The translations under genes were made by a program, and so were the position numbers. This document shows, one piece after another, positions 44,941-44,964 of a stretch of 44,964 bases of DNA (position 1 is the stretch's first letter; every line of letters begins with the position of its first letter). Origin of the DNA: Blastocatellia bacterium (GTDB lineage: Bacteria; Acidobacteriota; Blastocatellia; RBC074); NCBI GenBank assembly GCA_016789725.1, contig JAEUQN010000034.1, positions 1 through 44,964 on the forward strand, read 5' to 3'. The notes under the pieces are model-generated. The model had not been told where the DNA came from and made no database searches. It saw nothing but the letters and a program-made list of their open reading frames with translations.

Positions 44941-44964
44941 GATGTAGCGCGATTTTGTAAAAAG
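44941..44964. repeat. Partial family-B palindromic element at the window edge
   Basis: GATGTAGCGCGATTT is identical to the reverse complement of the right arm of the element at 41482-41552. The element continues beyond the window, so its other arm is not seen. Confidence 0.6.

Overview
The window is a chromosomal segment of roughly 53% GC (my estimate by eye). It most resembles an Acidobacteriota genome, probably Blastocatellia-like. This rests on gene style: an OmpR-type winged helix fused to a TolB-like beta-propeller, a TonB receptor with a carboxypeptidase-regulatory-like N-terminal domain, an archaeal/fungal-type Asd, secreted SGNH and serine hydrolases, and no phage or transposase genes. 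The assignment is an inference; no rRNA or tRNA is present to test it.

Layout. 1-3605 (minus strand): the start of a GMC oxidoreductase, then the wreck of a type I restriction-modification locus, then a secreted FAD oxidoreductase. In the wreck, HsdM has lost its middle, the start of HsdS is fused in frame to the end of HsdR, and a four-helix-bundle gene between them is intact and followed by a G-tract repeat with a 25-bp hairpin. 3761-4624: an M23 peptidase. 5005-10371 (plus): ispG, asd, lysC, a small zinc-ribbon gene and thrC; thrC carries a one-base frameshift. 10663-15614: a metallophosphoesterase/patatin/cholesterol-oxidase-like operon. 15616-18993 (minus): nrfH-nrfA-porin for ammonia-forming nitrite reduction. 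19207-21732 (minus): a probable lipoprotein toxin and its partner, a CYCXC-family protein and a Gfo/Idh oxidoreductase. 21959-31061: an SGNH hydrolase, ada, the winged-helix/propeller regulator, a secreted beta-lipocalin-sized protein, a serine hydrolase, an EVE protein, ybaK, xthA and a small protein. 31054-34975: a second small protein, a LytS/LytTR two-component system and an amino-acid permease. 34972-38426: a CpxRA-like system divergent from a Spy/CpxP-like gene. 38465-41472: a split KdpD-like sensor whose kinase lacks the phosphoacceptor histidine. 41708-44926: a TonB receptor, an isoprenylcysteine-type methyltransferase and a Cys-rich small protein.

The strongest hidden signal is at 20322-20837. 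The CYCXC gene appears to stop at a TGA, but the same frame continues for 39 more codons of family-typical C-terminus. The TGA falls where a CxxC cysteine is expected, giving UxxC. A textbook bacterial SECIS-like hairpin begins three bases after the TGA. I read this as a selenoprotein, with its true stop overlapping the next start codon (ATGA).

Regulatory architecture also stands out. Two inverted CpxR-type boxes (GTAAA-N5-GTCAR) lie between the CpxR-like gene and the Spy-like gene. Four CTTGAT hexamers at exactly 11-bp spacing lie just downstream of the winged-helix regulator. A branched RNA-like leader precedes the next gene. Dispersed palindromic elements sit in several intergenic regions.
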